NCBI GenBank assembly: GCA_934438075.1
Contig: CAKSBF010000003.1
Span: 1 to 64,000, forward strand
Direction: 5' to 3'
DNA length: 64,000 bases
Origin: an uncultured Clostridia bacterium
GTDB lineage: Bacteria > Bacillota > Clostridia > UBA1381 > UBA9506
The position numbers were made by a program, and so were the translations under genes. This document shows, one piece after another, positions 7,424 to 16,189 of the stretch (its first letter is position 1; each line of letters opens with the position of its first letter). The notes beneath the pieces were generated by a model. It was given only the letters and a program-made list of their open reading frames with translations. It did not search any database and was not told the origin of the DNA.

Positions 7424-9838
7424 TCATTCTCCTGTCCACCAATCAAGGCCATCCTCTGAACCGCCGGAATTATTACCTGAAGGCGGCTCTTCATTATCTG
7501 CCGGTTTTGCGGTTGCCTGTGCAGGCTCATTCGGAACAATCGGTTCTCCCTCTGCCGGCGGATTGCTTGCACCGCTGCCCGGTTCGTTGTCATTCAGGGC
7601 AGAACCCTCATTTCTAATATGGTCATCTATTTGTGCCTCCGGTTCCTGTACACTGCTATGCGAAGAACAGAAGCTCACCGGCTGTGTGCCCAGTTTAAAA
7701 TATTCCACACGAACAGAACCATTTGATTCACATTGTCCTGTGGCAATTTTTCCACTGTTCTGACAAATTTTTCGTTCTGTCATATTATTGGGCTGAACCA
7801 AAGTTTTCAGCTCTGTATCTTTATGAATCTGATCCATGACCTTTTTCCAGATGCCGGCACACGGATTTCCCAAACCTGTCATTTTCTTTGGTGTATCATA
7901 ACCAAACCACACCGCACCAACATAATTGGGTGTAAAACCAACAAACCAACGGTCAATGTCATCTGTAGTTGTACCTGTCTTACCCGCCGCAAACACGTTA
8001 TTCGCCAAGCGCGCGGAACGGCCGGTACCATTTGCAGAGGTTACAACACCCTCCAGCATTTTTGCCATAGTATATGCCGTTGTGTCGCTCATCGCTTTAT
8101 GCGATTCCGGCTTATTCTCTAAAATAACTCTGCCCCGCGAATCAATTACCTTCGTATAGGTTATCGGCTTTGTATAAATACCACTGTTTACAAACGGCGC
8201 ATATGCCGCTGTCATTTCTTTTACCGACACACCGTCTGTAAAACCACCCAAGCCCAAAGTAGAATAAAATTTATCTGAATAAGTTTTTCCATCTTTTCTC
8301 TTTTCGCTGCTGACCATAGTTGTAAATGACAAATTCTTTGTCAGAAAATCAAACGATTTATCCACTGACAGCTTATCCAAAATACGAACAGCAGGAATAT
8401 TTCTTGATTCTTCCAACGCCTGACGAACCGTTATTTTCCCTTTGAATTTATAATCGGAATTTCGCGGTTCCCAATCACCAATTTTCAGTGGACTGTCATC
8501 TACAATCGTAGCCGGCGTAATCAAACCATCCTCAATTGCCGGAGCATATACTGACAGAGGCTTAATGGAAGAACCCGGCTGCCGCAGTGTTTGCGTTGCA
8601 CGGTTTAAAACACGGTTTCCCGTCTTTTCCCCCCTGCCGCCGATAATTCCGCGGATATAACCCGTATACGGATCCATAACCATCATCGCAGACTGCGGCT
8701 TTACACTGCCGGAACCGGGGAAGTTACTTTCCTTTGTATAAACCGATTCCATTGCACTCTGAATATCAGGATCCATTGTAGTATATATCTTCAAGCCGCC
8801 CTTAAAAATAGCCTTAGTTGCGGCACTCTCTGTCATTTTATTACGCGTCATTAAGTCATTTTGCACATCCAGAATAATCTGGTCAATAAAGTAAGACTGT
8901 ATCTTATTTCCCTCGCTCTTTGCCGTGCCCTTTTTCAGCTTTAGCTCTTCATTTTTCGCCGCTTCATATTCTTCATTTGATATGTAGCCCAGCTCAAGCA
9001 TTTTGCCCAAAACAAGTTCCTGCTTTTCTTTATGCGCTTCATAGTTGATCAGTGGGTCATACTTTGTAGGATATTGTGTAATTCCCGCGATAGAAGCACA
9101 CTCTGCCAAATCCAGCTTTGAAACATCCTTACTATAATAAATATTCGCTGCCGCCTGAACACCATGACATCCTTCGCCGAGATAAATGGTATTCATATAC
9201 ATTTCAATAATCTGATCCTTGCTCATCTTCGTTTCCAGATTGAGCGCGCGAATAATCTCCTGAATTTTTCGAATAGGCGAACGGTCATTGTCACCCGTAA
9301 CATTTTTTATCAGTTGTTGGGTGATGGTAGAACCGCCGTAAGAATCTTTCCGCGTAATCCAACCTAAAAAGGCACCAAAGGTACGTTTCCAATCTACTCC
9401 CCTATGCCTTTCAAAACGCTCATCTTCTATGGCAATAAACGCATTGCGCATATTCGTCGGAATGTTATCCAAATCCACCCATATTCTGTTCTGTTCCGAA
9501 TAAAGCCTGTCCATTTCCACAGGCTGCCCCGTCTCATCGTCAATATAATAAATAATAGAAGTAAAGTCCATGTTGTACTCTTCCGCAATCAACTCGGTAC
9601 TGTTGTCGATAAATCCGAGCATTGCCCCGCTAATGACGGCACCGAACAACACTGCTAAAACCAAAACAATAATAAATAAACGTTTTACAGCTTTCCATGC
9701 TCCGCCTTGTTTTTCCTTTGCTTTTGTTCTATTTTCACGACCCGTGCTGCTTGGGTTTGTTTTTTCTGCGGTATATCTCCTGCTCACCCAATCACTCCTT
9801 TTCTCTGCTGCAAAGCTATTAGTCTCATCAGCTTCCAC
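7424..9838 (-). CDS. Class A penicillin-binding protein (PBP1a type)
   Basis: This 804-residue bifunctional peptidoglycan synthase is anchored by one N-terminal membrane helix (about residues 51-75). The glycosyltransferase GT51 domain follows (about 100-280) with EDERFERHRGVD and GGSTITQQLIKN. The transpeptidase domain (about 380-660) has the active-site SxxK in GSSIKPLS, the SRN motif and the KTGT motif. The C-terminal tail is rich in Pro, Glu and Ser and ends in a tryptophan-containing GLDWWTGE. It builds glycan strands and crosslinks them outside the membrane. Confidence 0.95.
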   Translation of the reverse strand: MEADETNSFAAEKRSDWVSRRYTAEKTNPSSTGRENRTKAKEKQGGAWKAVKRLFIIVLVLAVLFGAVISGAMLGFIDNSTELIAEEYNMDFTSIIYYIDDETGQPVEMDRLYSEQNRIWVDLDNIPTNMRNAFIAIEDERFERHRGVDWKRTFGAFLGWITRKDSYGGSTITQQLIKNVTGDNDRSPIRKIQEIIRALNLETKMSKDQIIEMYMNTIYLGEGCHGVQAAANIYYSKDVSKLDLAECASIAGITQYPTKYDPLINYEAHKEKQELVLGKMLELGYISNEEYEAAKNEELKLKKGTAKSEGNKIQSYFIDQIILDVQNDLMTRNKMTESAATKAIFKGGLKIYTTMDPDIQSAMESVYTKESNFPGSGSVKPQSAMMVMDPYTGYIRGIIGGRGEKTGNRVLNRATQTLRQPGSSIKPLSVYAPAIEDGLITPATIVDDSPLKIGDWEPRNSDYKFKGKITVRQALEESRNIPAVRILDKLSVDKSFDFLTKNLSFTTMVSSEKRKDGKTYSDKFYSTLGLGGFTDGVSVKEMTAAYAPFVNSGIYTKPITYTKVIDSRGRVILENKPESHKAMSDTTAYTMAKMLEGVVTSANGTGRSARLANNVFAAGKTGTTTDDIDRWFVGFTPNYVGAVWFGYDTPKKMTGLGNPCAGIWKKVMDQIHKDTELKTLVQPNNMTERKICQNSGKIATGQCESNGSVRVEYFKLGTQPVSFCSSHSSVQEPEAQIDDHIRNEGSALNDNEPGSGASNPPAEGEPIVPNEPAQATAKPADNEEPPSGNNSGGSEDGLDWWTGE

Positions 9839-10018
9839 TCGAGACCTTTTTCATTCAAAAGTATTTTGCGCGGACATGCGTGAACCACTCTTCGCATGAT
9901 TATACCCTATTATATACCATAATCATTACAAAAGTATTACAATTTTCTTTCTTTTACATAAAAACAATTGGAAATTGCACTTACGGCATGAATGATCCAT
10001 ATTTTCTGTACATTATGT

Positions 10019-10066
10019 TTATTTGGTATATTTCTATGTAAACTTGGAAAAAATTATACCAAATAA
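10019..10066. promoter_or_regulatory. 12-bp inverted repeat upstream of the BofC-like gene
   Basis: TTATTTGGTATA (10019-10030) is repeated in perfect inversion as TATACCAAATAA (10055-10066) across a 24-base spacer, about 55 bases before the start codon at 10121. It has no T tract, so an operator or mRNA leader structure is more likely than a terminator. Confidence 0.4.
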
Positions 10067-10120
10067 CACATTTTGCCGTATTCACATATTTTATTAATAA
10101 AAATTAAAGAAGGGATTTTT

Positions 10121-10588
10121 ATGTACCAGGCACAAAGTAAACGAAAACACGGAAAGCTATGGCTAGTTCTTTTATTGTTCTCAGCCATTGCCATTGGTTT
10201 TGTGGTAGGATTTGCATCAGTAAAAATAAATAAGCTTCCTGATCAGATTCATGCCGAAGCAAATGAAACACCTCACAGCACGGCTACTCCTATTCCGCAG
10301 GAAGAAGTATCCGACGAACCGAATAAAACCGTATCAGGGAACACTGACCTCTCTGCAGAAACAGAAAAAACACCATCAATGCCGCCAAAGGAAGGCTATT
10401 TGGTGCAAACGTCCGACGGTAAGGTATGCGTTTTTAAAATTGACGCAGACGGCACCACAAAATTTTTAAATAACATTGCGGTTGATTTAAATGATTTGCC
10501 GGTTGCGGATCGTGAAAAGTTATCGGGCGGAATTTATGTTGAAACGAAGACTGAACTTGCCGAGCTTATGGAAGATTACAGTTCATAA
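10121..10588 (+). CDS. Small membrane-anchored protein with BofC C-terminal-like domain
   Basis: This 155-residue protein has a basic N-terminus, one membrane helix (about residues 12-35) and a Pro/Glu/Thr-rich linker. The C-terminal block of about 60 residues contains GYLVQTSDGKVCVFKID and DREKLSGGIYVETKTELAEL. That block resembles the C-terminal domain of BofC, the Bacillus forespore factor that regulates SpoIVB; this is recognition by pattern, not alignment. The domain probably faces outside the membrane. The ATG at 10121 follows AGAAGGG; the frame extends upstream to 10073 without a ribosome binding site. A strong terminator follows. An alternative is an unrelated anchored protein with the common YLV-x-G repeat. 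Confidence 0.6.
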   Translation: MYQAQSKRKHGKLWLVLLLFSAIAIGFVVGFASVKINKLPDQIHAEANETPHSTATPIPQEEVSDEPNKTVSGNTDLSAETEKTPSMPPKEGYLVQTSDGKVCVFKIDADGTTKFLNNIAVDLNDLPVADREKLSGGIYVETKTELAELMEDYSS

Positions 10589-10606
10589 AATATTTTCCTG
10601 TTATTT

Positions 10607-10659
10607 GGAGCCGAAATGTAAATACATAATAAAATGTATTTATGTTTCGGCTCCTTTTT
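10607..10659 (+). terminator. Terminator after the BofC-like gene
   Basis: A 21-bp stem (ggagccgaaa... pairing with ...tttcggctcc) with a 6-base loop is followed by TTTTT. It closes a single-gene transcript. Confidence 0.92.
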
Positions 10660-10926
10660 GGAAAAAATGAATCATAACCACATGGAAAATTGCACAAAGA
10701 TTCAGTTAAAATTTTGTCAGAAAAATTTTCCATTTCTATTGTAATTAATTCGCATTTCTGCTAAAATGGTATTTGTGGGAAATTTGAATTTTTCATCCGG
10801 ATATCTGAAATAATACTCTATATCCAGTATCCTTTCTCAAGTTTATGATAAAAATCCAATTTACCGCAAAACAGGTATAATGAGCGCCGTCGGTACAACC
10901 GCAGCGCTATCATAGGAGGTTAAAGA
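10660..10926 (+). promoter_or_regulatory. Leader region of the decarboxylase operon
   Basis: This AT-rich stretch precedes the carboxyltransferase gene. TATAAT at 10876-10881 is a good -10 box but has no convincing -35. The ribosome binding site TAGGAGGT sits at about 10914-10921. A 10-bp inverted repeat (10682-10691 with 10724-10733) is made of common A/T words and may be chance. I see no riboswitch. Confidence 0.35.
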
Positions 10927-12477
10927 ATGAGCACGATTAACAAGCTTACCGATTTGCAGGCTCGCCGCGCAGAAATTGAAGCAGGCGGCGGTGCAGAAAA
11001 GGTAAAAAAGCAGCACGATGCAAACAAGCTTACCGCTCGCGAACGGCTGAATTTGCTGTTTGATGCAGGCAGCTTTGTCGAAATTGATGCATTTGTCACC
11101 CATCGCTGTGCCAATTTCAACATGCCAAACACAAAAGCACCCGGTGAGGGGGTTGTAACAGGCTACGGTACTGTCGATGGCCGTTTGGTCTATGCGTACG
11201 CACAAGACTTCACCGTAATTGGTGGTTCTTTAGGTGAAATGCATGCAAAGAAAATTTGTAAAATCATGGATATGGCCATGAAAATGGGTGCCCCTATCGT
11301 TGGCATGAACGATTCCGGCGGAGCAAGAATTCAGGAAGGTCTTGATGCCTTGTCCGGTTTCGGAGAAATTTTTCTGCGCAACACAAAGGCTTCCGGTGTC
11401 ATCCCGCAAATTTCTGTTATTATGGGACCGTGCGCCGGCGGTGCAGTATACTCACCCGCCATTACAGACTTTGTATTCATGGTAGAAAATACAAGCCAAA
11501 TGTTCATCACCGGCCCTTCTGTTATCAAATCAGTAACCGGTGAGGATGTTACGGCAGAAGAACTGGGCGGAGCACAAACACATGCTTCCAAAAGCGGTGT
11601 AGCGCACTTTACCTGCAAAAATGATACCGAATGTATTGCAGAGGTTCGCAAGCTTCTTGCTTATCTGCCTTCTAATAATTTGGACGATGCACCTTTCATT
11701 GCACCGACCGATTCCATTAATCGACTTTCCGAAAAACTGACTTCAATTATCCCGGACAACCCAAACAAGTCCTACGACATGAAAGAGGTCATTGCTGAAA
11801 TAACCGACAACGGCGAGTTTTATGAAGTTTTGCCGAAGTTTGCGGAAAACATTATCACTTGTTTTGCCAGAATGAATGGTGAAACCGTTGGTATTATTGC
11901 AAACCAGCCGAAATGCTCCGCAGGCAGTCTAGACGTTGACTCTGCCGACAAAGCAGCACGCTTTGTACGTTTCCTCGATTGTTTCAACATTCCGATTATC
12001 ACCTTAACTGATGTTCCGGGTTATTTACCGGGAGTTGCCCAGGAGCACAACGGTATCATCCGTCATGGCGCAAAACTTTTATTTGCATATTCTGAAGCAA
12101 CTGTACCAAAAATTAACGTTATTTTAAGGAAGGCATATGGCGGCGCATACATTGCCATGAGTTCCAAGCATCTTGGCGCTGACATGGTATATGCATGGCC
12201 AACCTCCGAAATTGCTGTCATGGGACCGGAAGGCGCTGCAAATATTATCTTCCGCAAAGATATTGCTGAAGCAAACGATCCAACCGCTGTTCGTGCTGAA
12301 AAGATAGAAGAATATCGTCAGCAGTTTGCAAATCCTTACGAAGCAGCAAAACGCGGCTATGTGGATGATGTGATAGAGCCTGACTCCACCCGTCCGAGAA
12401 TTATTGCAGCCCTGGAAATGCTGCGCAGCAAAAGAGAAAATCTTCCGGAAAAGAAACATGGAAACATTCCGCTTTAA
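10927..12477 (+). CDS. mmdA: Biotin-dependent acyl-CoA carboxyltransferase (methylmalonyl-CoA decarboxylase alpha-like)
   Basis: This 516-residue crotonase-fold carboxyltransferase is like MmdA, PccB and the 12S subunit of transcarboxylase. It moves the carboxyl group of (methyl)malonyl-CoA to a biotin carrier. The two oxyanion-hole glycine motifs are visible, GPCAGGAVYSPA in the N half and RKAYGGAYIAM in the C half. Its place with gamma, biotin carrier and beta pump genes argues for a Na+-pumping decarboxylase rather than an ATP-dependent carboxylase; no biotin carboxylase gene is nearby. TAGGAGGT lies 6 bases before the ATG. Confidence 0.88.
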   Translation: MSTINKLTDLQARRAEIEAGGGAEKVKKQHDANKLTARERLNLLFDAGSFVEIDAFVTHRCANFNMPNTKAPGEGVVTGYGTVDGRLVYAYAQDFTVIGGSLGEMHAKKICKIMDMAMKMGAPIVGMNDSGGARIQEGLDALSGFGEIFLRNTKASGVIPQISVIMGPCAGGAVYSPAITDFVFMVENTSQMFITGPSVIKSVTGEDVTAEELGGAQTHASKSGVAHFTCKNDTECIAEVRKLLAYLPSNNLDDAPFIAPTDSINRLSEKLTSIIPDNPNKSYDMKEVIAEITDNGEFYEVLPKFAENIITCFARMNGETVGIIANQPKCSAGSLDVDSADKAARFVRFLDCFNIPIITLTDVPGYLPGVAQEHNGIIRHGAKLLFAYSEATVPKINVILRKAYGGAYIAMSSKHLGADMVYAWPTSEIAVMGPEGAANIIFRKDIAEANDPTAVRAEKIEEYRQQFANPYEAAKRGYVDDVIEPDSTRPRIIAALEMLRSKRENLPEKKHGNIPL

Positions 12478-12522
12478 AGTGCAGCGGCAAATATTAATCC
12501 TTTGCGAAAGGAGATAACAACT

Positions 12523-12882
12523 ATGGATTTTACAGAAATCATAACCAGCGGCGGTGTTGTCTGCGTCATAGGTCTGGCTACTGTTTTTGCTGTATTAATG
12601 ATTTTGTGGGGTATTCTGGAGTTGATGCGAGTTATTTTTACGCCTAAGTCTTCCTCCCCGGAAAAAAAAGAAACCGTTTCCGAACCCGCAGCTGCTCCGG
12701 CTGCAGCGGCACCGGCAGTTGAAGAATCAATTGACGACAGCGAATTAGTTGCGGTTCTCACCGCTGCTGTTGCAGCTTCGTTAAATACTTCCACATATAA
12801 ACTAAACATCAAGTCTTATCGGCAAATTCCGTCGTCTACACCGGTATGGAACCGTGTTTCGCGCCGCGAAAATTTGAGATAA
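12523..12882 (+). CDS. OadG/MmdD-like gamma subunit of Na+-pumping decarboxylase
   Basis: This 119-residue protein has one N-terminal membrane helix (about residues 10-38), a short charged segment, an Ala/Pro-rich linker and a small C-terminal part. This is the layout of OadG-type subunits, which hold the carboxyltransferase and biotin subunits to the membrane pump. The ATG at 12523 follows AAAGGAG by about 9 bases. It sits between the acyl-CoA carboxyltransferase and the biotin carrier gene, as in methylmalonyl-CoA decarboxylase clusters. Confidence 0.8.
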   Translation: MDFTEIITSGGVVCVIGLATVFAVLMILWGILELMRVIFTPKSSSPEKKETVSEPAAAPAAAAPAVEESIDDSELVAVLTAAVAASLNTSTYKLNIKSYRQIPSSTPVWNRVSRRENLR

Positions 12883-12904
12883 CAATTAAGGAGGAAATAA
12901 TAAT

Positions 12905-13303
12905 ATGAGAAAATTTAATATTAATGTAAATGGAAAATCCTACGAAGTAGAGGTAGAAGAAATCGGAGCTGCTACATCAACTTACAGTGCACCTGCCGCT
13001 CCGGCACCTGCGTCAACGCCTGCTCCTGCCGCCGCCCCGGCTCCCGCAGCAGCACCGGCGCCTACTGCCGCTCTGGCATCTGCGGCTGGTTCTACTAAGA
13101 TTGAATGCCCAATGCCGGGAACCATTCTTTCCATTAATGTTGGTGTAGGCGACACCGTTGCCGAAGGTCAGACCATTCTGGTCTTGGAAGCAATGAAAAT
13201 GGAAAATGAAATTGTTGCTCCAAAGGCAGGTAAAATTACTTCAATTAACACAACCAAAGGCAGCAGTGTAAACTCCGGAGATTTGCTTGCTACCATGGAG
13301 TAA
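12905..13303 (+). CDS. Biotin carrier protein of the decarboxylase complex
   Basis: This 132-residue protein has a short N-terminal strand, a long Pro-Ala linker (about residues 25-60) and a C-terminal biotinyl domain. The biotinylation motif EAMKMEN places biotin on the lysine between two methionines. The flexible linker lets biotin swing between carboxyltransferase and membrane pump. It is the only biotin domain in the operon, so both carboxyltransferases (10927 and 14588) would have to share it. Confidence 0.93.
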   Translation: MRKFNINVNGKSYEVEVEEIGAATSTYSAPAAPAPASTPAPAAAPAPAAAPAPTAALASAAGSTKIECPMPGTILSINVGVGDTVAEGQTILVLEAMKMENEIVAPKAGKITSINTTKGSSVNSGDLLATME

Positions 13304-13341
13304 ATCTCCATCTAAAACCAACTTGGAAAGGGTGAATTTCA

Positions 13342-14571
13342 TTGGATTTATTAATTAACGGTATGGCGAGCTTTTTGCAGAATACCGGTATTGCCAAAAT
13401 ATTCGCCGCGACAGAAACCACTGCTGTCCAATTTGCAGGAATCGATTTTGGTTCTATTATCATGATTGCAATTTCATGCTTATTAATTTATCTTGCAATC
13501 GGGAAAAAATTCGAGCCTTTACTGCTTCTGCCGATCGCATTCGGTATGCTGCTGGCCAATCTTCCCGGTGCAGGCATTATGCACAGCGGTTTTTTTGTAA
13601 GCGACGACCCAAACTTTACTATTGATTTTGGGAAAATTCTGCACGAAGGCGGACTTTTTGATTTATTGTACTTAGGTGTTAAGCTGGGCATATATCCGCC
13701 GCTTATCTTCCTCGGAATCGGGACCATGACCGACTTTTCCCCGCTGATTGCAAATCCGAAAAGTATTCTGCTCGGTGCAGCGGCACAGCTCGGTGTTTTC
13801 GTTGCCTTTTTCGGCGCACTTTTCCTCGGCTTTAACGTATACGAGGCAATGTCCATTGGTATCATCGGTGGCGCTGACGGTCCTACAGCTATCTTGGTTA
13901 CCAAAACTCTCGCAGCACATCTGCTGCCGGCAATTGCAATTGCTGCATATTCCTACATGGCGCTGATTCCCATTATTCAACCACCTATCATGAAGCTCTT
14001 AACCACCGAAAAAGAGCGCAAAATTGTTATGAAGCAACTTCGTCCGGTTAGCAGAATTGAGCGTTTGCTCTTCCCTATCGTTGTAACCATCGTTGTTGCA
14101 ATGTTTGTTCCGGATGCGGTTCCATTGGTCGGTTGTTTGATGTTAGGTAACATCATCCGCGAAAGCGGAGTTACTGAGCGTCTGTCTAAAACTGCTCAGA
14201 ATGAATTGATGAACATCATCACCATCTTCCTGGGAGTAACGGTAGGCGCTACGGCAAGTGCAGATTATTTCCTGCAAACCAAAACATTATTCATTATTCT
14301 GCTCGGTTTGGTTGCATTCTGCGTCAGCACAGCAGGCGGTACGTTGTTCGGAAAACTGATGTGTTTCCTTACCAAAGGTAAGATCAACCCGTTAATCGGA
14401 AGTGCCGGCGTTTCTGCCGTTCCTATGGCAGCACGTGTTTCCCAGGTGGTCGGTCAGGAAGCTAACCCGTCCAACTATCTGTTGATGCACGCAATGGGTC
14501 CGAACGTTGCCGGCGTTATCGGTTCTGCAGTTGCAGCAGGCGTATTCCTGGCGCTTGCGAAATTCTTCTAA
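13342..14571 (+). CDS. Na+-translocating decarboxylase beta subunit (membrane pump)
   Basis: This 409-residue, very hydrophobic protein belongs to the OadB/MmdB/GcdB family. It removes CO2 from carboxybiotin and exports Na+. Family hallmarks are GGADGPTAILVTKTLA (with the aspartate used in ion transport) and the late SAAGVSAVPMAARV-type segment near the C-terminus. About ten membrane spans can be drawn. A TTG start at 13342 follows GGAAAGGGTGA; an ATG 21 bases inside is the alternative. It lies 38 bases after the biotin carrier. Confidence 0.93.
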   Translation: MDLLINGMASFLQNTGIAKIFAATETTAVQFAGIDFGSIIMIAISCLLIYLAIGKKFEPLLLLPIAFGMLLANLPGAGIMHSGFFVSDDPNFTIDFGKILHEGGLFDLLYLGVKLGIYPPLIFLGIGTMTDFSPLIANPKSILLGAAAQLGVFVAFFGALFLGFNVYEAMSIGIIGGADGPTAILVTKTLAAHLLPAIAIAAYSYMALIPIIQPPIMKLLTTEKERKIVMKQLRPVSRIERLLFPIVVTIVVAMFVPDAVPLVGCLMLGNIIRESGVTERLSKTAQNELMNIITIFLGVTVGATASADYFLQTKTLFIILLGLVAFCVSTAGGTLFGKLMCFLTKGKINPLIGSAGVSAVPMAARVSQVVGQEANPSNYLLMHAMGPNVAGVIGSAVAAGVFLALAKFF

Positions 14572-14587
14572 TAGGAGGTTTATTAAA

Positions 14588-15997
14588 ATGGCGAATCAAG
14601 CTAAAAAAGTTGAAATCACGGAAACCATTCTCCGCGATGCGCATCAGTCGTTAATTGCGACACGTATGCCCACCTCGGAAATGCTCCCGATTATTGAAAA
14701 ATTAGATCAGGTTGGCTACCATTCTTTAGAGGCCTGGGGCGGCGCAACCTTTGACTCTTGCCTGCGTTTCTTAAATGAAGATCCTTGGGAACGTCTGCGC
14801 AAAATACGCGATAAAGCCAAGAACACAAAACTTCAGATGCTTTTCCGCGGCCAAAATATTTTAGGTTATAAAAACTATGCTGATGATGTTGTAGAATATT
14901 TCGTACAGAAATCTCTGGCAAATGGTATTGACATCATCCGTATTTTTGATGCCCTGAATGATGTCAGAAATTTGGAATGTGCTATTAAAGCATGCCGCAA
15001 GGAAAAAGGTCATGTTCAGGCTACAGTATGCTATACCATCAGCCCGGTGCACACCATTGAAACTTTTGTTACTATGGCAAAACAGTTGGAGGAAATGGGA
15101 GCTGATTCCATTTGTATTAAAGATATGGCAGGATTGCTTTTGCCATACACAGCATATGATTTAGTAAAAGCCATGAAAGAAAGTGTAAAAATACCGATTC
15201 AGCTGCATACACACTATACTAGCGGCGTTGCATCCATGACCTATTTAAAAGCAATTGAAGCAGGTGTGGATGTTGTGGACTGCGCACTCTCCCCCCTCTC
15301 TATGGGCACCAGTCAGCCGGCAACCGAGCCTTTGGTTGCAAGCTTAAAAGACACACCGTACGACACAGGATATGACCTTGACTTATTGAGCGAGATTGCA
15401 GACTACTTCCGTCCTTATCGCGAAGAGTGCCTGCAAAATGGCTTGCTCAATCTAAAGGTTTTAGGCGTAAATATCAATACCCTCCGTTACCAAGTACCGG
15501 GAGGAATGCTTTCAAACCTTGTGTCTCAGCTGAAACAACAGGGCGCAGAGGATAAATATGAGGAAGTTTTGAAGGAAGTACCGCGTGTACGTGAAGATTT
15601 AGGCTTCCCGCCGCTCGTAACTCCTACCAGCCAAATTGTGGGCACACAGGCTGTTTTAAATGTCTTAATGGGCGAACGTTATAAAATGATTACCAAAGAA
15701 ACAAAAGGCATCGTCCGTGGTGAATATGGCAAAACTCCTGTGCCGATTAAAGAGGAAATCGTTAAGAAGATTATCGGCGATGAGGAACGTATTACTTGTC
15801 GTCCGGCGGATCTCTTAAAACCGGAACTCCCGGAAATCAAAGAGAAAATGAAGGAATTTTTAGAACAGGACGAGGATATTTTGTCTTACGCTCTCTTCGA
15901 ACAGGTTGCTGTGAAATTTTTTGAGCAGCGCCGAGCAGCAAAATATAAAATTGACAAAGATCTTGTCAACATGGACGAAATGACACATCCTGTATAA
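14588..15997 (+). CDS. Oxaloacetate decarboxylase alpha / transcarboxylase 5S-type carboxyltransferase
   Basis: This 469-residue protein has the HMGL-like TIM barrel plus conserved carboxylase domain of pyruvate carboxylase subunit B, OadA and 5S transcarboxylase. It opens with ETILRDAHQSL, and has KDMAG and the metal-binding HTHYTSG. The usual C-terminal biotinyl domain is absent, so it must use the separate carrier at 12905. The start is fixed by ATAGGAGGT ahead of the ATG at 14588. Substrate options are oxaloacetate (decarboxylation) or pyruvate (as acceptor in transcarboxylation). It is the last gene of the operon, and a terminator follows. Confidence 0.9.
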   Translation: MANQAKKVEITETILRDAHQSLIATRMPTSEMLPIIEKLDQVGYHSLEAWGGATFDSCLRFLNEDPWERLRKIRDKAKNTKLQMLFRGQNILGYKNYADDVVEYFVQKSLANGIDIIRIFDALNDVRNLECAIKACRKEKGHVQATVCYTISPVHTIETFVTMAKQLEEMGADSICIKDMAGLLLPYTAYDLVKAMKESVKIPIQLHTHYTSGVASMTYLKAIEAGVDVVDCALSPLSMGTSQPATEPLVASLKDTPYDTGYDLDLLSEIADYFRPYREECLQNGLLNLKVLGVNINTLRYQVPGGMLSNLVSQLKQQGAEDKYEEVLKEVPRVREDLGFPPLVTPTSQIVGTQAVLNVLMGERYKMITKETKGIVRGEYGKTPVPIKEEIVKKIIGDEERITCRPADLLKPELPEIKEKMKEFLEQDEDILSYALFEQVAVKFFEQRRAAKYKIDKDLVNMDEMTHPV

Positions 15998-16050
15998 TAA
16001 AGCTTTAGGATAGCAAAATGTTATCTGAAATTATATTGTATATTTAAATA

Positions 16051-16095
16051 AAAACATCGTAAGAATTAAAAAATTTCTTACGATGTTTTCTTTTC
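16051..16095 (+). terminator. Terminator of the decarboxylase operon
   Basis: 15-base arms (16051-16065 and 16075-16089) form a stem around a 9-base loop, followed by a T-rich tract. It lies about 55 bases after the last stop codon. Confidence 0.88.
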
Positions 16096-16118
16096 CTCCA
16101 GAATAATAAAACTAAATT

Positions 16119-16163
16119 AAGCCATGTTTCTCTTTGCATAAAATACATTAAGAAACATGGCTT
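16119..16163 (-). terminator. Terminator of the convergent SLH gene
   Basis: 13-base arms (aagccatgtttct and its exact inverse) with a 19-base loop lie just past the stop codon at 16190. The minus-strand sequence after it is T-rich but interrupted, so strength is uncertain. Confidence 0.65.
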
Positions 16164-16189
16164 GCAATTTAAATTTGTTGATTCAATTT

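Noticed and set aside
10682..10733. 10-bp inverted repeat ATGGAAAATT/AATTTTCCAT
   Set aside because: Made of common A/T words with a 32-base loop in an AT-rich leader; likely to occur by chance.
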